This document shows, one piece after another, positions 26,605 to 35,539 of a stretch of DNA of 64,000 nt. How positions within the stretch are numbered: the first letter of the stretch is position 1; each line of letters begins with the position of its first letter. The stretch lies in NCBI RefSeq assembly GCF_019711195.1, contig NZ_CP081299.1:3596001-3660000 (forward strand). Reading direction: 5' to 3'. The notes under the pieces are model-generated. The model searched no databases. It worked only from the letters and a program-made list of their open reading frames with translations, and had not been told where the DNA came from. The DNA is from Dyadobacter sp. NIV53 (GTDB lineage: Bacteria; Bacteroidota; Bacteroidia; Cytophagales; Spirosomataceae). The position numbers were made by a program, and so were the translations under genes.

Positions 26605-27123
26605 ATGATCCGATTAAAACTTTCTCCGTTTGTTCTTGCTTTCATTTTGTTTATTGCCTTAAACAGCCATGCGCAAACTGTAAAACCAGGCACATTAAAT
26701 GACATCAATTTTTTGGATGGCCGCTGGAAAGGCCCGTTTAACGGCGGTACCATTGAAGCATCCTGGACAGCTCCGGAAGGAAATAATATCGTTGGTTTTA
26801 TCCGTATGATTAAAGATGATAAACCAACACTTTACGAACTATTCGCATTTGAACAAACAGAAAAAGGGCCGGTAGCGCATGTAAAACATTTCAAACCCGG
26901 CATGATTTCTCTTGAAGAAAAAGAAATATCGGATACATATAATTTTATTGAGGCCAAAAAGAACCAGGCCTTATTTGAAAAAGATGACGCAACCGTACGA
27001 ATCATATACGAAAGGCGTACACAAACACAACTTGTAATCCAACGTGGAAAATTGGAAGAGGGAACAAGCGGTAGTCCAAAATGGGTTTTTGAGGATCTTT
27101 TTATATTTAAAAAAATCCCCTGA
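26605..27123 (+). CDS. exported DUF6265-like protein
   Basis: 172 residues with a signal peptide (cleavage near SHAQT, residues 20-24). The mature chain begins with INFLDGRWKGPFNGGTIEA, then SWTAPEGNNIVGFIRM and YELFAFEQTEKGPVAHVKHF, the pattern I associate with DUF6265 and with lipocalin-like beta barrels. Function is unknown. It starts 40 bp after the palindromic element, whose right end therefore sits in its promoter region and could affect expression. Confidence 0.75.
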   Translation: MIRLKLSPFVLAFILFIALNSHAQTVKPGTLNDINFLDGRWKGPFNGGTIEASWTAPEGNNIVGFIRMIKDDKPTLYELFAFEQTEKGPVAHVKHFKPGMISLEEKEISDTYNFIEAKKNQALFEKDDATVRIIYERRTQTQLVIQRGKLEEGTSGSPKWVFEDLFIFKKIP

Positions 27124-27134
27124 CCCGTTTTTGC

Positions 27135-27710
27135 TCACACGCTAAAAATTCTTTTATCTGTAATCCTTTTGCGGTTTTCTTCCAGGAATTCGCAAAAAGA
27201 TTTTATTTGTGCCAGTTGAAAAGATAAATCTACCGACTGATCATAATCTTCCTGATAAACTTCCCGGAAATCCGTAATCACATATCTAAGCGTACGAATT
27301 CCTTTTGATTTTAATGCAGGCAAATAAAAATTTTGATGACTTTTCGAAAAATAACCTGGTACATATTTGCCAGTTGTTTTGATATCAACCGCAAGCATTT
27401 TGCCAATTACATCCACATAACCATACAGCAAAATATCATCTACCTGATATTCGCAATAAACCTGCGTTTTTACCATTGGCCGGGGCAAAAGAGCCCTTAC
27501 TTTCATTAATATCCCGGGATCAAAAAGTTCTTCATCTGTTCCTTTTATTGCAGCTTCTTCGAAGGAAGAACCTTTGAACTGTGCCTCAGTCTGAGGAATA
27601 GGGATGCGGTTAATTCTGTCAATCAGATCTGTATCATTAACATAGCCCTTTTGATATCTGTCAAAAAGGTTAAGCAGGGTCGGGTAAAAACGGTATTTAA
27701 TCGTATCCAA
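27135..27710 (-). CDS. PD-(D/E)XK nuclease superfamily protein
   Basis: 191 residues. The segment LLYGYVDVIGKMLAVDIKTTGK (split here as GYVDVIGK then AVDIKTTGK) gives the Asp...(D)IK catalytic pattern of PD-(D/E)XK nucleases, with the first Asp in GYVD and the D-x-K in VDIKT, and Gln in SHQNFYLPAL near residue 125 corresponds to the downstream QxxxY motif of RecB/Cas4-like members. There is no helicase or CRISPR gene near. It could be a stand-alone RecB-family nuclease, perhaps phage-derived or a housekeeping nuclease. It ends 11 bp from the convergent DUF6265-like gene. Confidence 0.72.
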   Translation of the reverse strand: MDTIKYRFYPTLLNLFDRYQKGYVNDTDLIDRINRIPIPQTEAQFKGSSFEEAAIKGTDEELFDPGILMKVRALLPRPMVKTQVYCEYQVDDILLYGYVDVIGKMLAVDIKTTGKYVPGYFSKSHQNFYLPALKSKGIRTLRYVITDFREVYQEDYDQSVDLSFQLAQIKSFCEFLEENRKRITDKRIFSV

Positions 27711-27733
27711 ATTATAACTAATTGAAATAAAAA

Positions 27734-28525
27734 TTAATGTTTTCTTGGCTTTGCAAAGCTATGAGTTATGGAAACCGACAGCAAACTGAACTTGTCGTTG
27801 GGTGTACCGCTATATGAATCTTCCTCTTCCGGATTAATAAGCCGTTGCCCGGAAGTTGCATCGGCTTTGTCCGTACGGATAAAATAGAACCTGTAATCCA
27901 TGCTAATTCTCCATTTTTCGGAAAGGCAATAATCCAGTGAGGTGCCAACAGGTATAATCCCTTCACGTGTCTTATTAATTCCTGAACGTCCGTGTGGATT
28001 TCCCCAACGCAGAAAAAATTGGTTACGCTTACTAGATTCGCTATTGGTAAACCGAAGCAACTCATTTGTGGTCAAATCATAAGTATGAGCGTTGAAAAAC
28101 ATCAGACCCAATCCACCATAAACGCTTATATTACACAATTGAGATTTTTGGTGTGTAAATTGTTCTGTCAAATTCCATTTAATAAGTATTTCAGCCGTAT
28201 TATATTCATTGATGAAATAGGAATTGAATAGCTCCGTCTTTTGTCCTCCAACTTTACCCGCTGTATAATCCAGGCCTAGGGAAACACTTTTATTAAGCTT
28301 GCGGTCCAGGCCAATTCCAAAAGAACCCTGCATGTTCTGTTCATTTAACTCACCGAAAAATTGTGTAAGCCCGGCTCTTAAAGTCAACGAATATGGTGAT
28401 ATTTCTGTTCTGATCGTTTTAGTAAATGTACGCTTTGCAGGTATTGTATCCTTTTTTCGTTGCTGCGCGTCTGCTGTTCCATATAGCAAGACCAGCACAA
28501 TAAAGTGTAGAGAGACATGCTTCAT
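27734..28525 (-). CDS. outer-membrane beta-barrel protein
   Basis: 263 residues. A signal peptide (MKHVSLHFIVLVLLYGTADA) is followed by a basic linker and then strands typical of a small porin-like barrel: SPYSLTLRAGLTQFFG, KLNKSVSLGLDYTAGKV, ISVYGGLGLMFFNA, KWRISMDYRFYF, and a terminal strand SLLSVSITHSFAKP ending near an aromatic/hydrophobic C-terminus. Alternating aromatic residues support membrane strands. Function is unknown. It is on the same strand as, and 23 bp upstream of, the nuclease-like gene. Confidence 0.72.
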   Translation of the reverse strand: MKHVSLHFIVLVLLYGTADAQQRKKDTIPAKRTFTKTIRTEISPYSLTLRAGLTQFFGELNEQNMQGSFGIGLDRKLNKSVSLGLDYTAGKVGGQKTELFNSYFINEYNTAEILIKWNLTEQFTHQKSQLCNISVYGGLGLMFFNAHTYDLTTNELLRFTNSESSKRNQFFLRWGNPHGRSGINKTREGIIPVGTSLDYCLSEKWRISMDYRFYFIRTDKADATSGQRLINPEEEDSYSGTPNDKFSLLSVSITHSFAKPRKH

Positions 28526-28651
28526 ATTTGTTGATGAAAATTTTATGGAAAATATGAAAATTTCCTTATTAATTAAGGATTATTTCATTAGGCCAAAGTT
28601 TACCAGCTCAACATAACTTTTACCACCTGCGGGAGAACCATAAATTACTGT

Positions 28652-28659
28652 TAATTTTG
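28652..28659 (+). promoter_or_regulatory. predicted -7 element of ubiE
   Basis: TAATTTTG matches TAnnTTTG and lies 27 bases before the ubiE ATG. No convincing TTG is present at the right distance upstream. Confidence 0.35.
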
Positions 28660-28686
28660 AATATTATTAATTTGATATAATCCGCA

Positions 28687-29409
28687 ATGAGCGTAGTACC
28701 ATATAAAGACAAAGACGGCAGTAAGAAGGAGCAGGTAACCGCGATGTTTGATAATATTTCGCCTAAATACGATTTGCTTAATCATGTATTAAGTGGCGGT
28801 GTGGATATTTACTGGCGCAAACGGGCGATAAAGCTGTTATGCAAGCAGCAACCAAAAGTGATTCTGGACATTGCAAGTGGTACAGGAGATTTTGCAATCG
28901 AGGCTTTATCGCTTCATCCCCAAAAAATCATTGGTGTAGACATATCCGAGGGAATGCTTGCCGTGGGCCGGGAGAAAATCAAAAAGCTGGGAAAGCAGGA
29001 TATTATTACGCTGCAAAGTGGTGATTCCGAAAGTTTAAACTTTACGGACAATTATTTTGACGCAGTTATCGTTTCGTTTGGAGTAAGAAACTTTCAAAAT
29101 CTGTTAGCCGGACTTACTGAAATGAACCGCGTGATGAAGTCAGACGGAACATGTGTAGTTGTGGAATTCTCTAAACCACGCAGTTTTCCGTTTAAACAGT
29201 TGTATAATTTTTATTTCAAATACATATTACCATTAATAGGAAAAACCGTTTCGAAGGATAGCTCTGCTTATACGTATCTGCCCGAATCTGTTCAGGCGTT
29301 TCCGGACGGAGAAGCTTTCCTTGAAATATTTAAAAAAGCAGGTTTTAAAAACACCAAATGCATACCATTAACCTTCGGGATTTGCACCATTTACACAGGT
29401 CAAAAGTAA
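28687..29409 (+). CDS. ubiE: bifunctional demethylmenaquinone / ubiquinone biosynthesis methyltransferase UbiE/MenG
   Basis: 240 residues with the family signature. MFDNISPKYDLLNHVLSGG is near the N-terminus, SAM motif I is VILDIASGTGDFAI (around residues 60-73), and NRVMKSDGTCVVVEFSKP, YLPESVQAFPDG and the C-terminal GICTIYTG follow. The enzyme C-methylates demethylmenaquinone in the last step of menaquinone synthesis, the only quinone expected in this phylum, so menG is the better functional name. Its last 52 bp overlap the start of porT, an arrangement shared with other Bacteroidota. Confidence 0.96.
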   Translation: MSVVPYKDKDGSKKEQVTAMFDNISPKYDLLNHVLSGGVDIYWRKRAIKLLCKQQPKVILDIASGTGDFAIEALSLHPQKIIGVDISEGMLAVGREKIKKLGKQDIITLQSGDSESLNFTDNYFDAVIVSFGVRNFQNLLAGLTEMNRVMKSDGTCVVVEFSKPRSFPFKQLYNFYFKYILPLIGKTVSKDSSAYTYLPESVQAFPDGEAFLEIFKKAGFKNTKCIPLTFGICTIYTGQK

Positions 29410-30092
29410 TTATTGGCACATTGCTGCTGTTATGTACAGCCATGCAGGAAATAAGTGCACAGGGTATAGGATACAAGCGGAAACATCTGGAATACTATGA
29501 TGATAAGCCCATTCACTACGGGATTTTGTTTGCTGTTCCTTTTACCCGTTTTACACTGAAACATAATAATGATTTTGTAACAAAGGATTCAGCCTATTTG
29601 ATACAGTCTCCGATAAAGGCTGCTTTTCGCATGGGTTTTACCATCAATGCGTATTTAAATGATCGTTTCGATATCAGGACTACACCATCCGTTTCTTTAT
29701 ACGAACGTCAGGTAAAATTCAGCTATCCGGATGGAACCGAAAAAATAGAAAAAAGGGAATCGACGTGGATAGAATTGCCGTTGTTATTGAAATATAAATC
29801 ACAACGCCGGGGAAATTCCAGAATGTACATGATTGCAGGTGCGACAGTAGGAATCGAAACCAATGTAAAACGCAGCAATGGAGGAGGAGGAACACTGGCC
29901 ACAAAATCGACTGATTTCACCGTAGATTATGGCGTAGGATTCGAACAGTTTTTTGAATTTTTCAAATTCGCACCAGAATTACGTTTTTCTCATGGACTCA
30001 CAAATGTTTTTCGGCCCGTAAAAGGATCAGTAGGATCAGGGCTTGATAAAATGACAACACACACCGTTACGCTCTATTTAAACTTCGAATAA
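29358..30092 (+). CDS. porT: PorT-family type IX secretion protein
   Basis: 244 residues from the ATG that overlaps ubiE by 52 bp. The signal peptide has an unusually long basic n-region (MHTINLRDLHHLHRSK) before the hydrophobic core and cleavage near ISAQG. The mature chain is an eight-strand-like outer-membrane barrel, with YYDDKPIHYGILFAVPFTRF near the start and FAPELRFSHGLTNVF near the end. Together with the ubiE neighbour, this matches PorT/SprT, needed for T9SS in Porphyromonas and Flavobacterium. GldH and two T9SS cargo proteins occur elsewhere in this window. A later start inside the n-region cannot be excluded. Confidence 0.85.
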   Translation: MHTINLRDLHHLHRSKVIIGTLLLLCTAMQEISAQGIGYKRKHLEYYDDKPIHYGILFAVPFTRFTLKHNNDFVTKDSAYLIQSPIKAAFRMGFTINAYLNDRFDIRTTPSVSLYERQVKFSYPDGTEKIEKRESTWIELPLLLKYKSQRRGNSRMYMIAGATVGIETNVKRSNGGGGTLATKSTDFTVDYGVGFEQFFEFFKFAPELRFSHGLTNVFRPVKGSVGSGLDKMTTHTVTLYLNFE

Positions 30093-30201
30093 AGAATAAC
30101 TGATAATCAATTGGTTAAAAATTATTTTAATTTTTTTTCTAAAAATAGTTGCATAATCAGAATCAGTCCTACATATTTGCACTCCCAAACGACGGGGAAA
30201 A

Positions 30202-30276
30202 GGGAGTTTAGCTCAGTTGGTTCAGAGCATCTGCCTTACAAGCAGAGGGTCGGGGGTTCGAATCCCTCAACTCCCA
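30202..30276 (+). tRNA. tRNA-Val (anticodon TAC)
   Basis: A 75-nt cloverleaf: acceptor GGGAGTT/AACTCCC, D-arm TAGCTCAGTTGGTTCAGAGC, anticodon loop CTTACAA with anticodon TAC, TpsiC arm GGGGGTTCGAATCCC, discriminator A. The CCA end is not encoded. A terminator follows 10 bp downstream. Confidence 0.96.
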
Positions 30277-30286
30277 CAGTAACAGA

Positions 30287-30320
30287 AACACTCATAGCAT
30301 TGTGCTGTGAGTGTTTTTTT
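30287..30320 (+). terminator. terminator after tRNA-Val
   Basis: AACACTCATAGCA and TGCTGTGAGTGTT pair around a TTG loop with one mismatch, followed by a run of T. Confidence 0.8.
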
Positions 30321-30339
30321 GTTTTAAGTTAATTCCTGT

Positions 30340-32887
30340 TTACTTGATCCCATATCCCACCGTTACATAATACATACCACCAACAGACGGGCCACCTAAA
30401 AATGAACGGTAATAATGGTTGAGCAAATTACTTGCGCCTATTTTGATGTTACATTTTACCTCGGGCAGACGATAAGTAATCTGCGCATCCAGGCTTGAAT
30501 AGGAAGGGACATTACCATTGACCAAAAACGTTTGGGAATAATAATTCGATTGCCATTTATATGCCAGAGTTGCATCCAGATTTTCCAGTAAATTTTTCTT
30601 TGATGCAGTTACATTGTACATCCATTGCGGTGTATTAAAGCCATCTTCAAGACCATCCTGCTTTTCTGCATTTTTAAGTTTAGCAAAGGTAGTATTGGCT
30701 GCTATGATCAGGCCTTTTGGCAATTGGTAATTCAGGCCTACACTAAACCCGTAGTTATAAATAACAGATTGCGAATTGGTATACATTCTGTAAGGTGATT
30801 GTTTTGTTTTATCGTACAAATCGGCAGGAATTAAAGCCACATCCTTTGAATTGGGCACATTCATATTGGCCTGTGCGATAAAATTGTTAAACCTGCTCAG
30901 GTACATGTCAGCATTTACATATAATTTTTTATCACAGAAAAGACCTTTATAACCTGCTTCCCAGGTTTGCGCATGCTCCGGCTTTACGTAGGAATAAGGA
31001 TTTTTCTTGAGCAATCCTTTATTTTTTTCAATAGCAGCGGCTTGTAATAACCCGTTTTGATTAATATCAGCCAGTACCGCCTGCTGAAATGCCGTAATAG
31101 ATGTAGCCAGCCAGGCGTTCTCAAAAATACCGGAAGACATGACAGGCAATCCTCCTACACGTTTAACACCGCCACTATTTACATTGCTGAATGCTTCAAA
31201 TATGCTTGGGAAACGATATCCGCTTTGAAATGACACTCTGATGTTATGATCGTAAGCTGGACTATATACAGCCGATAAACGGGGATTGAACGTTGTGGAG
31301 AAATAATCGTTTTTGTCGGCCCGCAGAATAACGCCCAATTTCAACTTATTTTGGAGTAACCCTTTATTGATAGAAACAAATCCACCTGTTTTCCCATAAT
31401 TGATATTTTTGTTTTCTTTTCCCATTTCAGGATTAATAAAGTAATTTCCATCAGGTACAATGATATATGTTCTGTGGTCGGCGCCCACTAACAGATCAAT
31501 ATCATATTTGGTTTTTAACGACTGCAAATAACTTTCAGTAAGATTTACCTGCGCTTCCAGCATGTACAAAACTTGCTTTTACCCGAAGAGCCGCACCAAC
31601 ATCCCAGTTGTTGATATCCTGCAATTTTTTTAGCTGATCATTGAAAGCAGAAGTGCCCGGAATGTAACGCCCTGCATCCGCAAGTACTCTCGCCTGTTTT
31701 AATGCTTCAGTTACGATTGCTCCACCAGAAACAGACTGATTAAATCCATTAGTAAAATCTGTATACCATATATTGTCCGACCTATAACTTCTATCCATGT
31801 TTTCTGCCATAGAACGCAGGTTATAGGATTTCCCTGTATTCTCTGTATTAACATAAAGCTTTGCCTGAATTGATTTGGACTGATATTGCAGGCCATGCTG
31901 CTGCAATAAATAATCCTGCAAACGAAACCGGTTGGCCCGCTGATACACATTATCCAGCAAGCTGAAATGATAGGTGTAGGTGAGCATTGCACCTGGTGCA
32001 ATTTTATAATATATACCCGCGTCAGCTTTTATATTTTGAAGATTATAATTTACAACATCTCTTTCCTGATAACCTGTACGGCTAACCACATATTTTTTAC
32101 CCCCAAGTGTTATCGTTTTTCTGTCTGAGCTTTCGTTGCCATAGCTATTTACCGGATCCTGGGCAGGATTATCTGCTCCAAACAAGCTGGTACTGCTGTT
32201 AGCATTTGGATTTAATTCTGTCTGGTCTGATGCGATCCAGTCGTAACCTTTGGTAAAAGCTCCGTTTATTTTAAATGCCCACTTTTCTGATAATATTTTT
32301 GCATAGCGTAATGTCGTTTCGGTAAATGGCTTTGCTTTACTATACCGGTCATTTAAATGGTTGACAGCCGTTTTTTGCTGGATTGAAAAACCTTCCGAAG
32401 TAAATGGATTTTTTGTAAAAAAATTGGCCAGCCCATTCACTGTATTCATTCCGTACAATGCTGATGCGGTACCAGGCAAAATTTCCACATTATCAATATC
32501 CAGGTCTGTCGGGCCCAGTGAATTACCGATAGCACCTCCTATATGCGGCGACTGGACATCCATACCGTCTACCAATTGCGCAAAACGAACATTTGTAGTA
32601 TTGGAAAAACCCCGTGCGTTAAGCACTTTGAAACCCAGCGATGGTGTGATCATATGCACACCCTGTACATTTTCCAGTCCGTCAAAAAAAGAAAGTGCCG
32701 GGGATAAAGCAATTGCAGAGCGGTTTACTTTCTGCACACTTACAGGCGAAACCAGGATATTTTCGCTTATTCTGGACGCTGTAATCACCACCTCCTGCAA
32801 TGTGGCAACTTTAAGTGAATCCTTTTCACTTTGGGCCTTTGCAAGAAAAGTATTAAAACATAAAATGATCGTAAAAATTTTCTTCAT
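30340..32887 (-). pseudogene. TonB-dependent outer-membrane receptor, interrupted by a one-base frameshift
   Basis: The N-terminal frame (32887 to 31535) starts with a signal peptide (cleavage near AKAQS), then a TonB-box-like region and plug domain (LQEVVITASRI, then DGLENVQGVHMITP, VEILPGTASALYGMNTVNG). The second frame (from about 31558 to 30340) continues the barrel and ends with YYVTVGYGIK, an aromatic-rich last strand. They join at VKASFVHA|EAQVNLTES: one extra base (or two missing) lies in CATGCTGGAAG on the minus strand near 31550-31560. Correcting gives about 848 residues, a normal size. No carboxypeptidase-like N-terminal domain and no SusD partner are present, so it is more like a siderophore or vitamin receptor than a polysaccharide SusC. 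The ligand is unknown. Confidence 0.87.
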
Positions 32888-33095
32888 GTTTTGCTAATAA
32901 CGTTATATTTTTAAATACATAACGCTACATAAAAAAATTCATTTCGTTTGAAATGATAGTTCGTATTCTAAAAAAATGTACTGTGTTATAATTTATTTTT
33001 TTCATGGATATTGGTATGATTGTTGTAAATGAAATTAGCTAGGGGTTAAAAACATCCTGACCGTAAAATCATTAAAATATTTAACAAGCTTAAAA

Positions 33096-33383
33096 ATGAA
33101 AAAGTTATTAATTATTGCCGCATTCATTGCAGTTTCAACTTTCTCATACGCACAGGAAACTGCACAAGACAAAGCTGACAAAGCCGCAGATAAGACGAAG
33201 TCAGCCGCTAACAAAGTAGGTTCGGAAGTTAAAAAGGATGCAAAAGCGGTTGGTAAGGGAGTGTCAAAAGGTGCAGACAAAGTGGGTGAAACCGCTGAAA
33301 AAGGATATGATGCAACTAAAAAGGGAGTTAAAAAAGGTGCAAAAAAAGTGGAAGATAAGATAGATAAGAAGAAAGAAGATTAA
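33096..33383 (+). CDS. exported lysine/alanine-rich helical repeat protein (95 aa)
   Basis: The 95-residue product has a clean signal peptide (MKKLLIIAAFIAVSTFSYAQ) and a mature part of about 75 residues made almost only of K, A, D, G, V, S, T and E. Imperfect repeats of roughly 11-12 residues are visible, for example DKADKAADKTK, SKGADKVGETA and KKGVKKGAKKVE. Such amphipathic, disordered-to-helical repeats resemble LEA or apolipoprotein-like stress proteins; the function is unknown. A good terminator follows. The upstream 200 bp is shared with the divergent TonB receptor gene. Confidence 0.75.
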   Translation: MKKLLIIAAFIAVSTFSYAQETAQDKADKAADKTKSAANKVGSEVKKDAKAVGKGVSKGADKVGETAEKGYDATKKGVKKGAKKVEDKIDKKKED

Positions 33384-33405
33384 GAATTATCTATGATGTG
33401 AAATG

Positions 33406-33432
33406 AAAGCCCGGCTCGCAAAGCGGGCTTTT
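33406..33432 (+). terminator. terminator after the lysine-rich protein gene
   Basis: AAAGCCCG and CGGGCTTT enclose a 10-base loop and run into TTTTG. Confidence 0.75.
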
Positions 33433-33473
33433 GTTGTTTACGGGCAATGCTGATGCATAAACTTTATTTACAA

Positions 33474-33512
33474 CAAAAGAAAAAAGCCGTCACGATTTGC
33501 ATCGTAACGGCT
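33474..33512 (-). terminator. terminator after tRNA-Phe
   Basis: On the minus strand AGCCGTTACGAT and ATCGTGACGGCT pair (one G-T) around a 4-base loop, followed by a T tract (plus-strand A run at 33476-33484). It lies 12 bp after the tRNA. Confidence 0.8.
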
Positions 33513-33523
33513 TGATTTCCAAG

Positions 33524-33596
33524 TGGTGATGGACGGAATCGAACCGCCGACACAAGGATTTTCAGTCCTTTGCTCTACCGACTGAGCTACATCACC
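33524..33596 (-). tRNA. tRNA-Phe (anticodon GAA)
   Basis: A 73-nt cloverleaf read on the minus strand: acceptor GGTGATG, D-arm TAGCTCAGTCGGTAGAGC, anticodon stem AAGGA with loop CTGAAAA (anticodon GAA), TpsiC arm CGGTTCGATTCCG, discriminator A. The CCA end is not encoded. Confidence 0.96.
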
Positions 33597-33850
33597 GTTC
33601 AGTTGGCACCCTTTGGGACTGCAAAAATAGAAGTCTCTTTTTGCAATACAAAGTATTTGGAAGAAATATTTTAAAAATAATTTGTCCAAATATTTAATAC
33701 ATTGTTACACAGCACACTATCAGATTTTTATTTTTTTTGAATAAAATATTTTTTCACTAAAAATCTTGAAACAGGTACATTTTTGCCATATTTGTTGATA
33801 GTATGCAAGCATACTAGTTACTTGCTGAGAATATTATAAATTATATACCA

Positions 33851-35176
33851 ATGGAAATTATTCAGCAAATCTTTTTTGTGGTTGTTCTCGGAATTATGGG
33901 ATGGCTGGTTTTTAAGCGTATACATATTATTAAAAATACAATTGAGCTGGGTAAATCCGAAAACCGGACTGACCAGCCGGCATTGCGCTTTTTTACCATG
34001 CTTCGTATCGCTTTTGGCCAAAAGAAAATGTTTGACAGACCTGTCGTCGGATTGCTGCATTTTGCGGTATATGCCGGATTTTTGCTGATCAATATTGAAG
34101 TACTTGAAATTATCCTGGACGGGATTCTTGGACAGCACAGACTCTTCGCTTCATTTTTGGGTGGTTTTTATTCATTTCTAATTGGTTTTTTTGAATTTCT
34201 TGCAATAGCCGTGCTGGTGGCGTGTGTTATCTTTCTTATTCGTCGTAGTATTCTTAAAACAGAACGTTTGCAACCGTCGCGCCACAGAGAAATGAATGGC
34301 TGGCCTGCATTGGACGGAAAAATTATTCTCCTATTTGAGATTGTGCTCATGATTGCAATCCTGACGATGAACGTAGCAGATACAGTTTTACAAGAAATGG
34401 GGAGCCCGCATTATGTTATAACCGGAGATTTTGCATTTAGTCAGTTTTTAAAACCGTTGTTTACAGGATGGACCGAAAATTCATTGGTTGTGTATGAACG
34501 TTTTGCATGGTGGCTTCATATTCTGGGTATTTTTGCTTTTGCCGTATATGTCACTTATTCCAAGCATCTGCACATTGCCCTGGCTTTTCCCAATACTTAC
34601 TTTGCCCGCCTTACTCCAAAAGGGGTAATGAACAACATGCCTGAAATTACAAAAGAGGTAAAGAGCATGCTCGGAATTGATTCTGATACCGGTGAAAGTG
34701 TAGTCCCTGAGCGTTTCGGCGCGAAAGACGTAGCAGATCTGAGCTGGAAAAATTTGATGGACGCTTATTCATGTACGGAATGTGGCCGTTGCACATCCGC
34801 ATGTCCGGCAAATATTACGGGCAAAAAACTTTCTCCGCGAAAAATCATGATGGATACCCGCGACAGGCTGGAAGACATCGGCAGAATTATGCAGGCTAAC
34901 GATGGGAAATTTGTAGATGATGGCAAAAATCTTTTGGGAGATTATATCATTCAGGAAGAACTTCTGGCCTGTACAACCTGTAATGCCTGTGTTCAGGAAT
35001 GTCCGATTCTGATCAATCCGCTTGATATTATTTTACAACTGAGAAGATATAAAGTTATGGACGAGGCACAGGCTCCTGGCTCCTGGAATGCAATGTTCCA
35101 AAATCTGGATACAAACCAGGCACCATGGAAATTTTCACCCGGCGACCGATTGAACTGGGCTGATGAACTGAAGTAA
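33851..35176 (+). CDS. membrane-bound (Fe-S) oxidoreductase, NarI-like domain fused to a 4Fe-4S dicluster domain
   Basis: 441 residues. About five hydrophobic segments in residues 1-240 resemble the respiratory nitrate reductase gamma / HdrE membrane domain, with His residues in GLLHFAVYAGF and WWLHILGIFAF that could bind haem. A soluble domain follows with two 4Fe-4S motifs: CTECGRCTSACP (around residues 307-318) and CTTCNACVQECP (around residues 376-387). This is an HdrDE- or FadF-like electron-transfer protein that probably passes electrons between the quinone pool and a soluble partner. The partner is likely the CCG-domain protein two genes downstream. The donor is unknown; acyl-CoA or ETF metabolism is one possibility. 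Confidence 0.88.
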   Translation: MEIIQQIFFVVVLGIMGWLVFKRIHIIKNTIELGKSENRTDQPALRFFTMLRIAFGQKKMFDRPVVGLLHFAVYAGFLLINIEVLEIILDGILGQHRLFASFLGGFYSFLIGFFEFLAIAVLVACVIFLIRRSILKTERLQPSRHREMNGWPALDGKIILLFEIVLMIAILTMNVADTVLQEMGSPHYVITGDFAFSQFLKPLFTGWTENSLVVYERFAWWLHILGIFAFAVYVTYSKHLHIALAFPNTYFARLTPKGVMNNMPEITKEVKSMLGIDSDTGESVVPERFGAKDVADLSWKNLMDAYSCTECGRCTSACPANITGKKLSPRKIMMDTRDRLEDIGRIMQANDGKFVDDGKNLLGDYIIQEELLACTTCNACVQECPILINPLDIILQLRRYKVMDEAQAPGSWNAMFQNLDTNQAPWKFSPGDRLNWADELK

Positions 35177-35207
35177 ACTTTGTAAAGGCATTTTAATTAA
35201 TATAGTC

Positions 35208-35522
35208 ATGGCAATACTTATTATTTTTAGCCTGATGGCTATTTTCTGTATGAGTGCTGGTATTTATATATGGATCAATAGTGCTATACATTTACTTCAG
35301 AATTTTCCAAATAATCCTATTCTTATCAGAGACAAGAAAGGACTATTTAAGTGGGCAGGAATATTTTTAAATATTATGGGCTTGTTATTTATTTTAATAG
35401 GATTACTAACATGGAAATATTCTGCTACTAAATATGAACTCGTTCCGATTATCATTAGTATTCCTTTAATGTATCTGATGATAATTGTATTTCTGGTGCG
35501 TGGCCAGCATTTTATCAAATAA
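35208..35522 (+). CDS. small three-helix membrane protein inserted in the Fe-S operon (104 aa)
   Basis: 104 residues, low in charge, with three transmembrane stretches near residues 3-25, 46-66 and 78-98. I recognise no family. It sits 31 bp after the NarI-like Fe-S gene and 17 bp before the CCG-domain gene, so co-transcription is nearly certain, and its product may associate with the membrane subunit. It looks more AT-rich than its neighbours by eye, so a later insertion into the operon is possible. Confidence 0.65.
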   Translation: MAILIIFSLMAIFCMSAGIYIWINSAIHLLQNFPNNPILIRDKKGLFKWAGIFLNIMGLLFILIGLLTWKYSATKYELVPIIISIPLMYLMIIVFLVRGQHFIK

Positions 35523-35539
35523 TGAAATAACACTTAATA

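Noticed and set aside
27135..27710. The PD-(D/E)XK protein as a Cas4 or restriction nuclease
   Set aside because: There is no cas, methylase or CRISPR gene near, and the four Cys residues of a Cas4 Fe-S cluster are missing.
30340..32887. The TonB receptor as a SusC-type polysaccharide transporter
   Set aside because: The N-terminal carboxypeptidase-regulatory-like domain and a SusD neighbour are absent.
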